Below are positions 1 to 8,665 of a stretch of DNA of 64,000 nt, in pieces (position 1 is the first letter of the stretch; every line of letters starts with the position of its first letter). A program made the position numbers and the translations under genes. This DNA is from an uncultured Chlorobiaceae bacterium (GTDB taxonomy: Bacteria > Bacteroidota > Chlorobiia > Chlorobiales > Chlorobiaceae). The notes below the pieces were generated by a model. That model searched no databases. It saw only the letters and a list, made by a program, of their open reading frames with translations, and was not told where the DNA came from. Location: assembly GCA_903820085.1 (NCBI GenBank), contig CAIJGA010000018.1, forward strand, positions 100,336 through 164,335, written 5' to 3'.

Positions 1-281
1 TGCTTGAACCGATTTTCGCCCTGAATGTCTATGCGCCCGAACACTATACCGGAGAAATTGTCGGTGATATCTCAAGCAAGCGGGGTAAAATTCTTGGCAT
101 GGATTCCGACGTCAGGATTCAAATCATTCATGCGCTCATCCCGCAGGCATCCCTCACCACATTCCATCATGCGCTGACACGACTGACCCAGAGCCGGGCC
201 CGGTACTCCTACAATTTCAGCCATTACGAAGAGGCACCGCCCGATATCGCCCATCAGATCATCGCTGAAAAGAGACCATGA
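1..281 (+). CDS. Elongation factor G-like protein, C-terminal fragment
   Basis: The window opens inside a gene. The readable frame starts at base 3 and ends with TGA at 279-281, giving about 92 residues. The fragment begins LEPIFALNVYAPEHYTGEIV and continues through GDISSKRGKILGMD, which is the domain V pattern of EF-G family translational GTPases (the stretch following domain IV). The tail SHYEEAPPDIAHQIIA also fits the EF-G C-terminus. The GTPase domain lies upstream of the window, so I cannot say whether this is the main translocase or a second EF-G paralogue. The divergent wording of the fragment makes a paralogue possible. A strong terminator follows 14 bases later. Confidence 0.8.
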   Translation, partial: LEPIFALNVYAPEHYTGEIVGDISSKRGKILGMDSDVRIQIIHALIPQASLTTFHHALTRLTQSRARYSYNFSHYEEAPPDIAHQIIAEKRP

Positions 282-295
282 ATCAACCTTAATCG

Positions 296-330
296 AAAAA
301 AAGCCCCGTACCTCTTCGGGGCTTTTTTTT
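296..330 (+). terminator. Bidirectional rho-independent terminator
   Basis: An 8-bp GC-rich stem (AAGCCCCG at 301-308 with CGGGGCTT at 317-324) is flanked by an A-run on the left and eight T on the right. It can end the EF-G-like gene on the plus strand and the glycosyltransferase gene, whose stop is at 353, on the minus strand. Confidence 0.9.
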
Positions 331-352
331 CAGCAATCAAAACGGGTGACCG

Positions 353-1141
353 CTACAGCAAACCAAAAACCGACTTTATTTTCAGCCACCACACCATCCA
401 GATCGCCTCACGGATATTATGCCGGGTCATTTTAGACTTTCCAACTGTCCGATCGACAAAGACAATGGGAATTTCCCTGATAACAAATCCCTTTTTCCAC
501 ACCCTGAAGTTCATTTCTATCTGAAATGAATAGCCCTGAGAGTTAATCCTTTCAAAATCGAGTGCACCTAGCACTTCTGCACGGAAACATTTAAAACCGC
601 TCGTCGGATCAGCCACAGGCATCCCGGTAACAAAACGCGTATAGATACTTGCCGTTTTTGAAAGAATTAACCTGCCAAGCGGCCAGTTAACAACATTGAC
701 GGTATTGTTCATGTAACGCGACCCGATAACCAAATCAGCGTCACTTATGGCGTCAAAAAAACGCTGCAGCATTACAGGGTCATGCGAATAATCCGCATCC
801 ATTTCGACGATATAGCGGTAACCCTTCTGCAGGGCAAACCGAAAGCCGGAAATATATGCCGTACCAAGCCCCAGCTTACGCTCCCGCGTCATCAGATGAA
901 TCCCGCTCAGGGTCAACTGCATTGAACTTACAATCCCGGCTGTTCCGTCAGGAGAGTTGTCATCAATAACAAGAATATCGATAAGAAGCGGATAGAGTTT
1001 CTTAAGGTCACCCAGCAGCCTGCCAATATTTTCAGCCTCATTAAAGGTTGGTATAATGACAAGTGCCTTGTTTGCGGGCGCTGTTTCATCCCCGGATAAC
1101 ATGCTGAAAATGTTCGAGGTCTCGATATTTTGGTTCGGCAT
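353..1141 (-). CDS. Polyprenol-phosphate mannosyltransferase-like glycosyltransferase (GT2)
   Basis: A 262-residue family 2 glycosyltransferase of the dolichol/polyprenol-phosphate mannose synthase group. It would transfer a sugar from a nucleotide sugar to a lipid phosphate at the cytoplasmic membrane face. Visible motifs are IPTFNEAENI at residues 30-39, DDNSPDGT at 60-67 and the metal-binding MDADYSHDP at 114-122. Further on are VIGSRY, and PTSGFKCFR preceding a GYSFQIEMNFR stretch, all characteristic of DPM1-type enzymes. There is no long C-terminal membrane anchor, so it is the short soluble form with a hydrophobic last helix. It lies downstream of pscA-pscB on the same strand but behind a terminator, so co-transcription is doubtful. 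Start codon ATG at 1141 lacks a clear Shine-Dalgarno sequence; Met14 is an alternative. Confidence 0.85.
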   Translation of the reverse strand: MPNQNIETSNIFSMLSGDETAPANKALVIIPTFNEAENIGRLLGDLKKLYPLLIDILVIDDNSPDGTAGIVSSMQLTLSGIHLMTRERKLGLGTAYISGFRFALQKGYRYIVEMDADYSHDPVMLQRFFDAISDADLVIGSRYMNNTVNVVNWPLGRLILSKTASIYTRFVTGMPVADPTSGFKCFRAEVLGALDFERINSQGYSFQIEMNFRVWKKGFVIREIPIVFVDRTVGKSKMTRHNIREAIWMVWWLKIKSVFGLL

Positions 1142-1159
1142 AAGCGTTAAAGATCTTCA

Positions 1160-1196
1160 AAAAAAAAGCACTGCTTCCCCTGGAAGCAATGCTTTT
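1160..1196 (-). terminator. Rho-independent terminator after pscB
   Basis: A 14-bp stem with one mismatch (arms 1165-1178 and 1182-1195) has a three-base loop. On the minus strand it is followed by nine T (A-run at 1159-1167). It ends the pscA-pscB transcript before the glycosyltransferase gene. Confidence 0.88.
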
Positions 1197-1224
1197 ATAA
1201 AACCATAAACAAAACGTGCGGCTC

Positions 1225-2088
1225 TTACCGGGCTTCCCGGTGAAATCTGTGCAGAAACCTCAAATCAAAATCAAGCCTTTCCGGCGGTGTATAGGTAAAA
1301 TCAAGCACCTCACCATCAGGACGAACTTCAACAAGCGCTCCGGCAGGACATTCATCTGAAGAAAAACAGGCTGAACAGGAAATACAGGCATCCTGATCAA
1401 TATAAGCCCTGAAACCACCTTCCTGAACATCACCATAGAACTTGTAGCCAATCGCCTGAACCTTAGGCGGACACTTGTCAAGACAGAGGCCACAACCCAC
1501 ACAAAGGTTTTCAATAATGAAATAGTGCGATTTTACCCTCGGTGCCGTTTTTTTCAGAACAGGCTGGGCGGCGGCTGCAACTGGTGCTGCTTTTGGCACC
1601 GGCGCAGCTTTTGCTGCCGGTGCTGCTGGTTTCGCACCTGCCGCTGGCTTTGCGCCCGCTACTGGTTTGGCTCCTGCAACCGGCTTTGCTCCCGGTTCTG
1701 GCTTTGCACCTGCAACAGGCTTTGCTCCCGGTACTGGTTTAGCTCCTGTAGCCGGCTTCGCTCCAGGTACAGGTTTAGCTCCAGCAACCGGCTTTGCTCC
1801 CGCTTCTGGTTTCGCTCCTGCAGCAGGCTTTGCCGGAGGTGCTGGTTTTGCGCCTGGAGCTGGCTTTGCAGCTGCTTTCTTAACTGGAAATGCCGACTCC
1901 TGCGGCAGACCGCTTCTTCCAAGATTGACATTAAGCGGTTCCATCCTAAGCTTACCATTTTGCTTCAGCTGAAGCTCGGCTGGTTTTGCTTTTACCTGCG
2001 CTGCCGGAGCTGAAGCTTTCGGCGAAGCAGGCTGACCCTTGGCGGCAGGTGGTGACGATATATCTGGCTTTTGTACAGGATCGGCCAT
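1225..2088 (-). CDS. pscB: Photosystem P840 reaction centre iron-sulfur protein PscB (FA/FB)
   Basis: PscB carries the terminal FA and FB [4Fe-4S] clusters of the green sulfur bacterial type I reaction centre. It passes electrons from PscA-bound FX to ferredoxin on the cytoplasmic side. The C-terminal third has two ferredoxin cluster motifs: CVGCGLCLDKCPP and CISCSACFSSDECP (the latter with five residues rather than three before the last Cys). The N-terminal two thirds is Ala/Pro/Lys-rich and low complexity, and includes 13 tandem hexapeptides. At 287 residues it is longer than the roughly 230 residues I recall for characterised Chlorobium PscB, and the excess falls in the repeat. The start ATG at 2088 follows a strong GAGGAGGG ribosome site. 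It lies 92 bases downstream of pscA. Confidence 0.96.
   Translation of the reverse strand: MADPVQKPDISSPPAAKGQPASPKASAPAAQVKAKPAELQLKQNGKLRMEPLNVNLGRSGLPQESAFPVKKAAAKPAPGAKPAPPAKPAAGAKPEAGAKPVAGAKPVPGAKPATGAKPVPGAKPVAGAKPEPGAKPVAGAKPVAGAKPAAGAKPAAPAAKAAPVPKAAPVAAAAQPVLKKTAPRVKSHYFIIENLCVGCGLCLDKCPPKVQAIGYKFYGDVQEGGFRAYIDQDACISCSACFSSDECPAGALVEVRPDGEVLDFTYTPPERLDFDLRFLHRFHREAR
1624..1857 (-). repeat. Tandem 18-bp coding repeat in pscB
   Basis: Residues 78-155 of PscB consist of 13 hexapeptides of the form (A/P/T)GAKP(A/V/E), one of them reading PPAKPA. They are encoded by degenerate 18-bp units. Because the unit length is a multiple of three, copy number can change without loss of frame. The lysines give the N-terminal tail a strong positive charge. 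Confidence 0.95.
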
Positions 2089-2180
2089 AAAAACCCTCCT
2101 CTTTAATTACATGATAAACGTTAGAAGCAAAAGATCATTGCCGAAAGAACGATAACGCCCCTTCGGCAATGACAATGAAA

Positions 2181-4376
2181 TCAAGCAATCAGCTTCATCA
2201 AATAATCGACAACCTGGGTCAGAATAACCTGACCTGATACCGCGGCATCACCAACCTGCGGCGGCAAAGGAGAGTCTGTCTGATAAAAACCATTACCGAT
2301 AAACAGGAAGACAAGAATAAAGACACCGCCGAAATAAAGGAACGTACCGGCCATCTTCGAGTCTGAAATCGTCAGTACCGGAAAGCGGAACGTAACATCG
2401 CGGTTCAGGAACTTCTTGCCGAGCCAGCGGACGGTTCTGGTCTGAATGTCTGCACCTTCAAGACGTGATCCGCGATCTTCAAACCATACAGCAAAGCTGA
2501 TAAACCAGATAAGATGGCCAATCATCAGAATGGTTGAAAGATGCGAACTGGAGAAGATGTTAACCGTCTCTGTCCAGAAGTAATAGAAAATACCGGCTGA
2601 ATAGTGATGTGAAAGGTGCGCAACAGAATCCCATGCCTTCGCATCGGCCGCAGGAACACCATACATCATTGACGCAATCCATGCACCGTCGATATACCAG
2701 CAAACTGCAGAAAGGCCCTTGATTCCCCACAACATGGCAAACCAGAGCTGATCCTGGATCGAAACACCGCAGGTACCGCCATAAACAGGACCGAGACAAG
2801 GGAAGGAGTAGGAATTTTTCTTGAGACCAAGATCATCCCAAAGCGGGGATGTGTGTGCAAAGAAAGCGATACGAACAAGAGCAATCAGAGAGAACAGGGA
2901 ACCCGCAACGATAACATGAACCATTACCCAGTCATTGATACTCGGATCGCGGAACATCCACTGGAAAATCGGAAGCGGTTTCAGCCAGTAGAAAGACATC
3001 AGAATGTTCGTGCCAAAAAGATTCAGTTCACAGATGGTATTCCAGCAGATCACCGCATAAACGGAAAGCATGGTGGCAAAGCAAAGCGCCATGACCGTAC
3101 CCAAAATCTTGACCTGGACTTCCTGATCACGTCCCTTGGTAATAAAGACCGACTTGATCTGGCTGTAAAGGCCGTTGAGCTGTATTTTGAGGAGATACTG
3201 TCCGCCGTGGTATACACCGGCAAAAACATAAAGCACACCGCAGATGATATGGTTGAAAACGATAAGGTTGATAACCGTCCTTGCCATACCGAATGTAGCT
3301 CCGTTCTTCGGAAGAATTGCATATGCCTCAAAATCGGCAAACTCTTTTGTTCCGGAGATGATTCGGCCACCCTCCTGAACAAAATTATAGCTCACCCGGT
3401 TGAAAGGCTCGCCATAAAGATAAAAGACCAGATTGTCAAGTTCCTTGTAATAGTGAGCAAAGGATGGCTGCTGGAAAGCAACGAAAGCAATACATCCCAG
3501 GGCGATATTGATATAGCCGATCGCTGTCAGGTGGACAGAGAAGGCGGCCTTCATGTCATCGTTCAGGTGAGTAGCAGCATTCGGAGGATGGTTCCACCAG
3601 TAAATACCCATGGCAAAGAAAACAACAGCGAAAACAAACGACATGAATGTCTCGGCATTGATCGTCTGAAAATCAGCAACCGCAGGAAAACCAAGCACAA
3701 AGGTCATAACCAGACCCCAGCCGAGAAAAAGCAGCGACATATAGACTGCATGTGGTCCAAGTGCCTCACGGTAGCTCTTGGCGCTTATACCGCCGAAAAC
3801 GAAATCACCAAACTTGCCGAGGAACCTGAAGTCACGGAAATTTCCGGTACGGCCGGTAAAGGGATTGGTGAGATTGTGAGTCCAGTGGCGCCATCCGCCA
3901 AACAGAAGAACGGAACCCGAAAGGAAGTGAAAGCCTGCCCAGCCAAGAAGTTTGGTAGCTGCAAACTCAAGATCCTCTGTTTTTGTACTGTAGGTATCAA
4001 TACCAAGAGAGACCATCCTGGGCTTGATCGTCAGATAAAACCAGTTGTCATGAAAACCGGGCACACCCCAGGGAAAAACCTGAATTCCCGAGATATAGTA
4101 GATCGCCATAAGAAAGCCCAGCACACCAAGCAGCGCAAGATGAGCACCGACTACCTGTTCATCATCAATCTTGTCGGTATCAAAAATCTGGAACCACTTT
4201 GTTGAGCGGGTTTCCGTTCGCTGGAACAGAAATCTTCTCATTTTGGAGGCATCCTGCTCCTTGATAACCGATGGAGCACCCAGGGCGCCGGTTCCCTTCG
4301 GAGAAGGAGCGTTCCCCTTGGGAGGTGGGACAGGGCCCTTTGGCTTTACTCCTGCCGGATTCACTTGTTCAGCCAT
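2181..4376 (-). CDS. pscA: Photosystem P840 reaction centre core protein PscA
   Basis: PscA is the homodimeric core subunit of the type I reaction centre of green sulfur bacteria. It binds the P840 special pair, accessory chlorophylls and the interpolypeptide FX [4Fe-4S] cluster. The protein has about eleven hydrophobic helices. It contains the FX-binding loop FPCLGPVYGGTCGVS, in which each monomer supplies two cysteines. The start was set to ATG 4376 because AAGGAG lies eight bases upstream and the resulting 731 residues match the known Chlorobium length. A 34-codon in-frame extension to 4478 has no such support. The N-terminus is Pro/Lys/Gly-rich. Transcribed with pscB. A long open frame on the opposite strand is a shadow of this gene. 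Confidence 0.98.
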   Translation of the reverse strand: MAEQVNPAGVKPKGPVPPPKGNAPSPKGTGALGAPSVIKEQDASKMRRFLFQRTETRSTKWFQIFDTDKIDDEQVVGAHLALLGVLGFLMAIYYISGIQVFPWGVPGFHDNWFYLTIKPRMVSLGIDTYSTKTEDLEFAATKLLGWAGFHFLSGSVLLFGGWRHWTHNLTNPFTGRTGNFRDFRFLGKFGDFVFGGISAKSYREALGPHAVYMSLLFLGWGLVMTFVLGFPAVADFQTINAETFMSFVFAVVFFAMGIYWWNHPPNAATHLNDDMKAAFSVHLTAIGYINIALGCIAFVAFQQPSFAHYYKELDNLVFYLYGEPFNRVSYNFVQEGGRIISGTKEFADFEAYAILPKNGATFGMARTVINLIVFNHIICGVLYVFAGVYHGGQYLLKIQLNGLYSQIKSVFITKGRDQEVQVKILGTVMALCFATMLSVYAVICWNTICELNLFGTNILMSFYWLKPLPIFQWMFRDPSINDWVMVHVIVAGSLFSLIALVRIAFFAHTSPLWDDLGLKKNSYSFPCLGPVYGGTCGVSIQDQLWFAMLWGIKGLSAVCWYIDGAWIASMMYGVPAADAKAWDSVAHLSHHYSAGIFYYFWTETVNIFSSSHLSTILMIGHLIWFISFAVWFEDRGSRLEGADIQTRTVRWLGKKFLNRDVTFRFPVLTISDSKMAGTFLYFGGVFILVFLFIGNGFYQTDSPLPPQVGDAAVSGQVILTQVVDYLMKLIA

Positions 4377-4786
4377 TGTATTCTCTCCTTTGTTTTGGAC
4401 ATAATTCGGGTTGAAGAAACCAAAAAGAAAACGTTTGCGCCATAACTTGCGACATCTTAAACAGCCCCTTTGTCGCAATAACTGCGCACGAACCTGTCAG
4501 CTTTTCCTCAGAATCGAAACGCTACACACATGACCACCAGGTTCAAAATCTATAGAATAACAGAAAAAAATCAGCTTGAGTAAGATAATTTTACCACCAA
4601 ACCACCTGATATAGTAGTGAATAAAATAAGAAAAATTATTTAATAATAAATTATTTTACCTCCGCATGAATGCGCTATTGTTTGATTATACAGCATGAAA
4701 GCCACTGTTGCAACCCTTTACCGATGCCCCCGGTCGGGCAATGGCGCAACAGAGTCTGCCCTTCAATCATGAACCCGTTAAACCGC
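4377..4786. promoter_or_regulatory. Divergent regulatory region between pscA and dapF
   Basis: This 410-base gene-free stretch separates two divergent genes. The pscA-proximal part holds the ribosome site (AAGGAG, about 4384-4390) and an inverted repeat described separately. The middle (4555-4665) is strongly AT-rich and probably carries promoters in both directions, but I could not assign convincing -35/-10 pairs. The dapF-proximal 120 bases are open in the dapF frame but show no family similarity. Confidence 0.5.
4447..4478. promoter_or_regulatory. Inverted repeat upstream of pscA (candidate operator)
   Basis: TTGCGACA at 4447-4454 and TGTCGCAA at 4471-4478 form a perfect 8-bp inverted repeat with a 16-base spacer, 71-102 bases upstream of the pscA start. 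The centre-to-centre distance is 24 bases, a little over two helical turns. This would suit a dimeric regulator, or an RNA stem-loop in the leader. No regulator is known to me for this site. Confidence 0.45.
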
Positions 4787-5587
4787 ATGAAAATCACGTT
4801 CAGCAAACTCTCAGGAGCTGGCAATGACTTTATTGTTATCGACAACAGGCAGCACTCCATCCATCTTGCACCTGAGCAGATCCAGAAACTCTGCACCAGA
4901 AGAACAGGAGTCGGGGCGGATGGACTGATTCTCATTGAGCCCTCCGCTCACAATGCATTCAGCATGAAGTACCATAACTCAGACGGTTTTTTGGGATCCA
5001 TGTGCGGAAACGGTGGAAGGTGTGCTGTCTATTTTGCCTCGACTATCGGGATTCCTGCCACTTCCGGCAACGCTTATGCCTTCGAAGCCAACGGCAACCG
5101 CTACGATGCATGGGTGCTCGGGTCGGAAAGCGTCAAGCTGAAAATGCTTGCTCCTGTAGGATTCAGAGATAATCTGGAAATCGAAGGCGAGTGCTGCTAC
5201 GCCGTCAATACCGGTTCGCCGCATGCTCTTATCTATACTTCTGATCTGGATGCCGTCAAGGTTAACCAGACAGGAAGTGCCATCCGCCACAGAACAGACT
5301 TCTTTCCGGAGGGCACCAACGTCAATTTTATTAAAATCACCTCTCCCCACGCTCTTGCCCTCCGTACCTTTGAGCGAGGCGTCGAAGAGGAGACCCTTGC
5401 CTGCGGTACAGGCGCCGTAGCCGCTGCACTGATGAGCTACCGGCTTGGCAAAATCAGCTCCACGACCGTTCGTGTTACAGTAAGAAGCGGCGATACCCTT
5501 GAAGTCCAGTTCAATGAACAGATGAGCGATGTCTTTCTAACCGGTCCGGCTAAAATTATCTATCAAGGCAGCCTCACCATCGACTGA
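4787..5587 (+). CDS. dapF: Diaminopimelate epimerase
   Basis: DapF converts LL- to meso-diaminopimelate, the precursor of lysine and peptidoglycan cross-links. Both catalytic cysteines are present in their usual contexts: SMCGNGGRCAVYF and EEETLACGTGAVAAAL. The substrate loop FSKLSGAGNDFIVIDN is at the N-terminus. I chose ATG 4787 (MKITFSKLSGAGNDF), giving 266 residues, the normal family length. The open frame extends back to 4670, but the added residues do not look like DapF. ATG 4769 is the nearest alternative, and neither has a clear ribosome site. Nine bases separate it from the glutamate dehydrogenase gene, so the two are probably co-transcribed. Confidence 0.95.
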   Translation: MKITFSKLSGAGNDFIVIDNRQHSIHLAPEQIQKLCTRRTGVGADGLILIEPSAHNAFSMKYHNSDGFLGSMCGNGGRCAVYFASTIGIPATSGNAYAFEANGNRYDAWVLGSESVKLKMLAPVGFRDNLEIEGECCYAVNTGSPHALIYTSDLDAVKVNQTGSAIRHRTDFFPEGTNVNFIKITSPHALALRTFERGVEEETLACGTGAVAAALMSYRLGKISSTTVRVTVRSGDTLEVQFNEQMSDVFLTGPAKIIYQGSLTID

Positions 5588-5596
5588 AAAAAAATT

Positions 5597-6907
5597 ATGA
5601 GCACCCAATCAACAGCCGGACCAGACACGCAGCACAAGAGCCTGTTGAAAACAGAGCCCCAATCCAGTCAGAATTTATTTGCATCCGCTCAGCAACAGTT
5701 GGACGAAGCGGCCTCCATCATCACTCTTGATGCTGCTGCCCACCAGCTTCTCCGCTGGCCTTTACGCGAACTCCATGTTACCATGCCGGTAAAAATGGAC
5801 AACGGCACCACCAAAATCTTTCACGGCTTCCGGGTACAGCATAACGATGCCCGCGGCCCGAACAAGGGCGGAATCCGTTTTCATCCTGACGAAACAATCG
5901 ATACCATAAGAGCTCTGGCCGCATGGATGACCTGGAAAACCGCTCTTTTGGAGATTCCTCTCGGAGGCGGCAAAGGCGGAATCATCTGCAATCCAAAAAC
6001 CATGTCCAGCGGTGAACTTGAACGGCTCTCCCGCGCCTATATCCGCCAGCTCGGAAGCTTCCTCGGCCCTGAAAAAGACATTCCTGCCCCGGACGTCTAC
6101 ACCTCTCCCCAAATCATGGCCTGGATGCTGGACGAATATTCCATCATGCAGGGGAAAAACGAATTCGGCTGCATCACCGGCAAACCGCTTGCGCTCGGAG
6201 GCTCTGCCGGACGGAGTGATGCCACGGCAAGAGGGGGGATTTTTTGTATCCGGGAAGCCGCCGATCTCCTTCGCCTTAACCTTGCCGGAGCAAGAGCAGC
6301 AATCCAGGGTTACGGCAATGCAGGCTCTTTCGCACACAAGCTGTGCGTTGAACTGCTGGGCATGAAAGTGGTTGCCGTATCCGACTCCAAAGGGTGCATC
6401 TATAACCCCGAAGGATTTTTCTATCCTGCCCTTATGGCACATAAGCAACAAACCGGCTCAGTTACAGGATTTCCGGGAGCCGCAGCCATTTCAGGCAGCG
6501 AACTGCTGGAACTTGAGGTGGCAGTACTCTTTCCTGCAGCACTTGAGTCAGTGATCACCGCAAAAAACGCCCCGGATATACGGGCAAACATCATCGCGGA
6601 ACTTGCCAATGGAGCAACCACTCCCGAAGCAGACAGCATTCTCCACCAGAACGATATCTATCTTATTCCCGACCTGCTCTGCAATGCTGGAGGCGTCACC
6701 GTCTCCTGGTTTGAAATGGTACAGAACGCATACGGATACTACTGGGAAGAAGAGGAGGTGCATCAGCGCCTTGAAAAGAAAATGAAAGTCGCATTCCATA
6801 GTATGCAGCAAGCAGCCCAAAGCCACAAGGTGCATAACCGTATGGCTGCATATATCGTGGCGATCGAACGGGTCGCCGAAGCCATGAAGCTGCGGGGGTG
6901 GTATTAG
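5597..6907 (+). CDS. Glutamate dehydrogenase (Glu/Leu/Phe/Val dehydrogenase family)
   Basis: A 436-residue cytoplasmic dehydrogenase that interconverts glutamate and 2-oxoglutarate plus ammonium. The N-terminal dimerisation/catalytic domain shows [19 protein letters not shown], the catalytic-lysine region [13 protein letters not shown], and the PAPDVYT segment with the catalytic Asp. The C-terminal nucleotide-binding domain includes [14 protein letters not shown], the Rossmann fingerprint. NAD versus NADP preference cannot be decided by eye. The first 30 residues are polar and variable. ATG 5597 follows the dapF stop by nine bases, with only an A-rich sequence in place of a ribosome site. The gene symbol gdhA or gudB would depend on cofactor use, so it is left blank. 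Confidence 0.93.
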   Translation: MSTQSTAGPDTQHKSLLKTEPQSSQNLFASAQQQLDEAASIITLDAAAHQLLRWPLRELHVTMPVKMDNGTTKIFHGFRVQHNDARGPNKGGIRFHPDETIDTIRALAAWMTWKTALLEIPLGGGKGGIICNPKTMSSGELERLSRAYIRQLGSFLGPEKDIPAPDVYTSPQIMAWMLDEYSIMQGKNEFGCITGKPLALGGSAGRSDATARGGIFCIREAADLLRLNLAGARAAIQGYGNAGSFAHKLCVELLGMKVVAVSDSKGCIYNPEGFFYPALMAHKQQTGSVTGFPGAAAISGSELLELEVAVLFPAALESVITAKNAPDIRANIIAELANGATTPEADSILHQNDIYLIPDLLCNAGGVTVSWFEMVQNAYGYYWEEEEVHQRLEKKMKVAFHSMQQAAQSHKVHNRMAAYIVAIERVAEAMKLRGWY

Positions 6908-6938
6908 AAGGGAGGACCGGCTCTCAAATAGTGATTGC

Positions 6939-7343
6939 TCAGAACAAATAACCCCTCACACCACGCGCCCGGGCGGCCAATGCAGGAGCAAAAAACATAA
7001 AGAGCAATCCGAAACCCATGAGTCCCCCCTCTGCAATATTGTAGTCAGCAAGCATACGCTCCGCTGAATAGCCAAGCATGCGGCCAAGGCAAAACTCAAA
7101 AATAACCGTAAGCACCACCCAAAGGATACCGACCTGCAACTGATGGCGTTTTGAACCGGCACGGAGCCAGTGAATGCTGAACCAGGTGATCGCAAAAATG
7201 ATAGCGGATCCAATCAAAACACCTAACTGGCTTGCCGGACGCTGACCTGTCAACGGCACTAAAAAAAGCCGCCGCATGGTGCCATGCACCGATTCAGCAA
7301 CGATAATCATCAGCCAAACCATAACCGCTCTGTGCCACTTCAT
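6939..7343 (-). CDS. Small integral membrane protein of unknown function
   Basis: A 134-residue protein with four predicted membrane helices: roughly residues 5-20, 38-60, 70-92 and 103-123. Polar loops include RAGSKRHQLQ. I do not recognise a family. The helix spacing and the conserved-looking acidic and basic residues within or near helices (VVAES, FEFCLGRMLG) suggest a real membrane protein rather than a chance frame. It converges on the glutamate dehydrogenase gene with a 31-base gap and is not obviously part of an operon. Confidence 0.6.
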   Translation of the reverse strand: MKWHRAVMVWLMIIVAESVHGTMRRLFLVPLTGQRPASQLGVLIGSAIIFAITWFSIHWLRAGSKRHQLQVGILWVVLTVIFEFCLGRMLGYSAERMLADYNIAEGGLMGFGLLFMFFAPALAARARGVRGYLF

Positions 7344-7524
7344 TGAAATAGTCTCATTTTATGGAGATGAATGGTTAACTGCTTTTTTGCCAGACCATGA
7401 ACTTTTTACACCCCATCTCGCTTTATGCTTCCATCAAGACTAACTCTTCACTTAAATAAGTAAGGTTAGGCTTCATCATCAATTGCAATTCAGATAACTG
7501 GTAAATTTAAACGGAAAATCATCA

Positions 7525-7689
7525 ATGGAAAAATGGGTTTGTGTACCATGCGGCTATGTTTATGATCCTGAAGTAGGCGATCCAGATGGCGACATCGCAC
7601 CGGGAACTCCCTTTGCAGACATTCCCGACGATTGGGTTTGCCCTGTTTGCGGAGTAGACAAGACGCTTTTCGAAGTATACAATATGTAA
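7525..7689 (+). CDS. Rubredoxin
   Basis: A 54-residue electron carrier with a single Fe(Cys)4 centre. The two knuckles are clear: [15 protein letters not shown] near the N-terminus (C-x2-C-G-Y) and [15 protein letters not shown] near the C-terminus (C-P-x-C-G). The aromatic core residues (Trp4, Tyr11, Tyr13, Trp37) are also in place. It is shorter than most ORF cut-offs and therefore easily missed. In anaerobes rubredoxins serve oxygen- and superoxide-detoxifying enzymes or other reductases. No partner gene is adjacent here, so the partner is unknown. Confidence 0.97.
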   Translation: MEKWVCVPCGYVYDPEVGDPDGDIAPGTPFADIPDDWVCPVCGVDKTLFEVYNM

Positions 7690-7712
7690 AACAAGCAAGG
7701 CAGTCAAGTACG

Positions 7713-7750
7713 GTACGCTCCTGACGGAGAAACAGAGAGTCAGGGCGTAC
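7713..7750 (+). terminator. Stem-loop between rubredoxin and mtgA (possible terminator)
   Basis: GTACGCTCCTGAC at 7713-7725 pairs with GTCAGGGCGTAC at 7739-7750, with a single bulged base. On the plus strand the hairpin is followed by GGTTACTTTTCTT, a weak T-tract. It overlaps the mtgA stop codon at 7740-7742 and could serve the rubredoxin transcript. Confidence 0.4.
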
Positions 7751-8618
7751 GGTTACTTTTCTTGTCTGATGGCGTTTCGGAAATCACGCGTTCACCTTCA
7801 CCCTTGACGGCACTGCTGTCTGATGAAATTGCCTGCTCAAGCAGATACTCCGGCACCCCGATCACCACCGAATCCACAACCGCTGTCGTATCAGGCGTAC
7901 GGGCAATCACCTCCTTGTAATCAGAGACAACAACACCCCTCTTTCGCATGATCGCATAGATAATATTCGAACGATTACGGACATAACGCGATGAACCTGT
8001 AGGGGAATAGAGAATCGGATTCGGCAGTATCGCAGCAAGTCTTGATGCCTGTCGGGCCGACAACCTGGCCGCACTGATACCGTAGTAGTGGCGGGCTGCC
8101 TGGCCTATGCCAAAAATACCGTCACCCCACTCAACAACATTCACATAGAGCTCAAGAATCCGCCGTTTGGAAAGCGCTTTTTCAAGTCTCCAGGTAAGGA
8201 TTGCCTCCTTGATTTTGCGTACAGGGTTTTTGGAGGGAGAAAGGTAAAGATTCTTGGCAAGCTGCTGGCTGATGGTACTGCCACCCATCTTGAATTTCTT
8301 TGCAACAATGTTTTTCTCAATCGCCCGTTCAATCGCCTGGTAGTCAAACCCCTCATGGTGCCAGAACTTGTCGTCCTCACCAATCAGAACCGCCTTGATA
8401 AGATTCTGGGAAACGTTATCCAGCGAAACCCATCTCTGATCTATTTTTTTATCGGTAAGCCCCTCACGTTGCCACTCAGCCTCACGATACTCCATAAAGG
8501 CTGTTTTGGCAGGATTTTCTTCCGCAAGCCGTCCAACATCCGGATAAACCAGGTATCGCCCGATATCGGCAACAAGCAGCAGCAACAGAATGGCGGAAAT
8601 AGTCCTGACAAGCTTCAT
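7740..8618 (-). CDS. mtgA: Monofunctional peptidoglycan glycosyltransferase
   Basis: A family 51 transglycosylase that polymerises lipid II into glycan strands outside the cytoplasmic membrane. An N-terminal signal anchor (KLVRTISAILLLLLVADIG) is followed by the catalytic domain. The domain has the Glu-bearing motif GEDDKFWHHEGFD and GGSTISQQLAKNLYLS. RILELYVNVVEWGDGIFGIG, another conserved GT51 block, follows. No transpeptidase domain follows, so it is the monofunctional type. The C-terminal 40 residues are polar and unlike the family core. ATG 8618 (MKLVRT) was preferred because it places the anchor at the extreme N-terminus; an upstream in-frame start lies at 8651. Confidence 0.93.
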   Translation of the reverse strand: MKLVRTISAILLLLLVADIGRYLVYPDVGRLAEENPAKTAFMEYREAEWQREGLTDKKIDQRWVSLDNVSQNLIKAVLIGEDDKFWHHEGFDYQAIERAIEKNIVAKKFKMGGSTISQQLAKNLYLSPSKNPVRKIKEAILTWRLEKALSKRRILELYVNVVEWGDGIFGIGQAARHYYGISAARLSARQASRLAAILPNPILYSPTGSSRYVRNRSNIIYAIMRKRGVVVSDYKEVIARTPDTTAVVDSVVIGVPEYLLEQAISSDSSAVKGEGERVISETPSDKKSNRTP

Positions 8619-8665
8619 ACTCTTGAGTTGGCAGCGTTGAAATGCGAGCAAGAAAAATGGGGAAG

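Noticed and set aside
1624..1857. The regular 18-bp repeat considered as a CRISPR array
   Set aside because: There are no unique spacers. The units are contiguous, in frame and encode the PscB hexapeptides.
1525..2013. Long open frames on both strands across the pscB repeat
   Set aside because: The GC-rich 18-bp repeat lacks stop codons in several frames. The resulting Cys/Arg or Ala/Pro/Gly-rich products are by-products of the repeat.
2853..4205. A 450-codon open frame on the strand opposite pscA
   Set aside because: It is a mirror of the pscA codon pattern. Its translation is a low-quality mix of Lys, His and Arg without any recognisable fold, and pscA is certain on the other strand.
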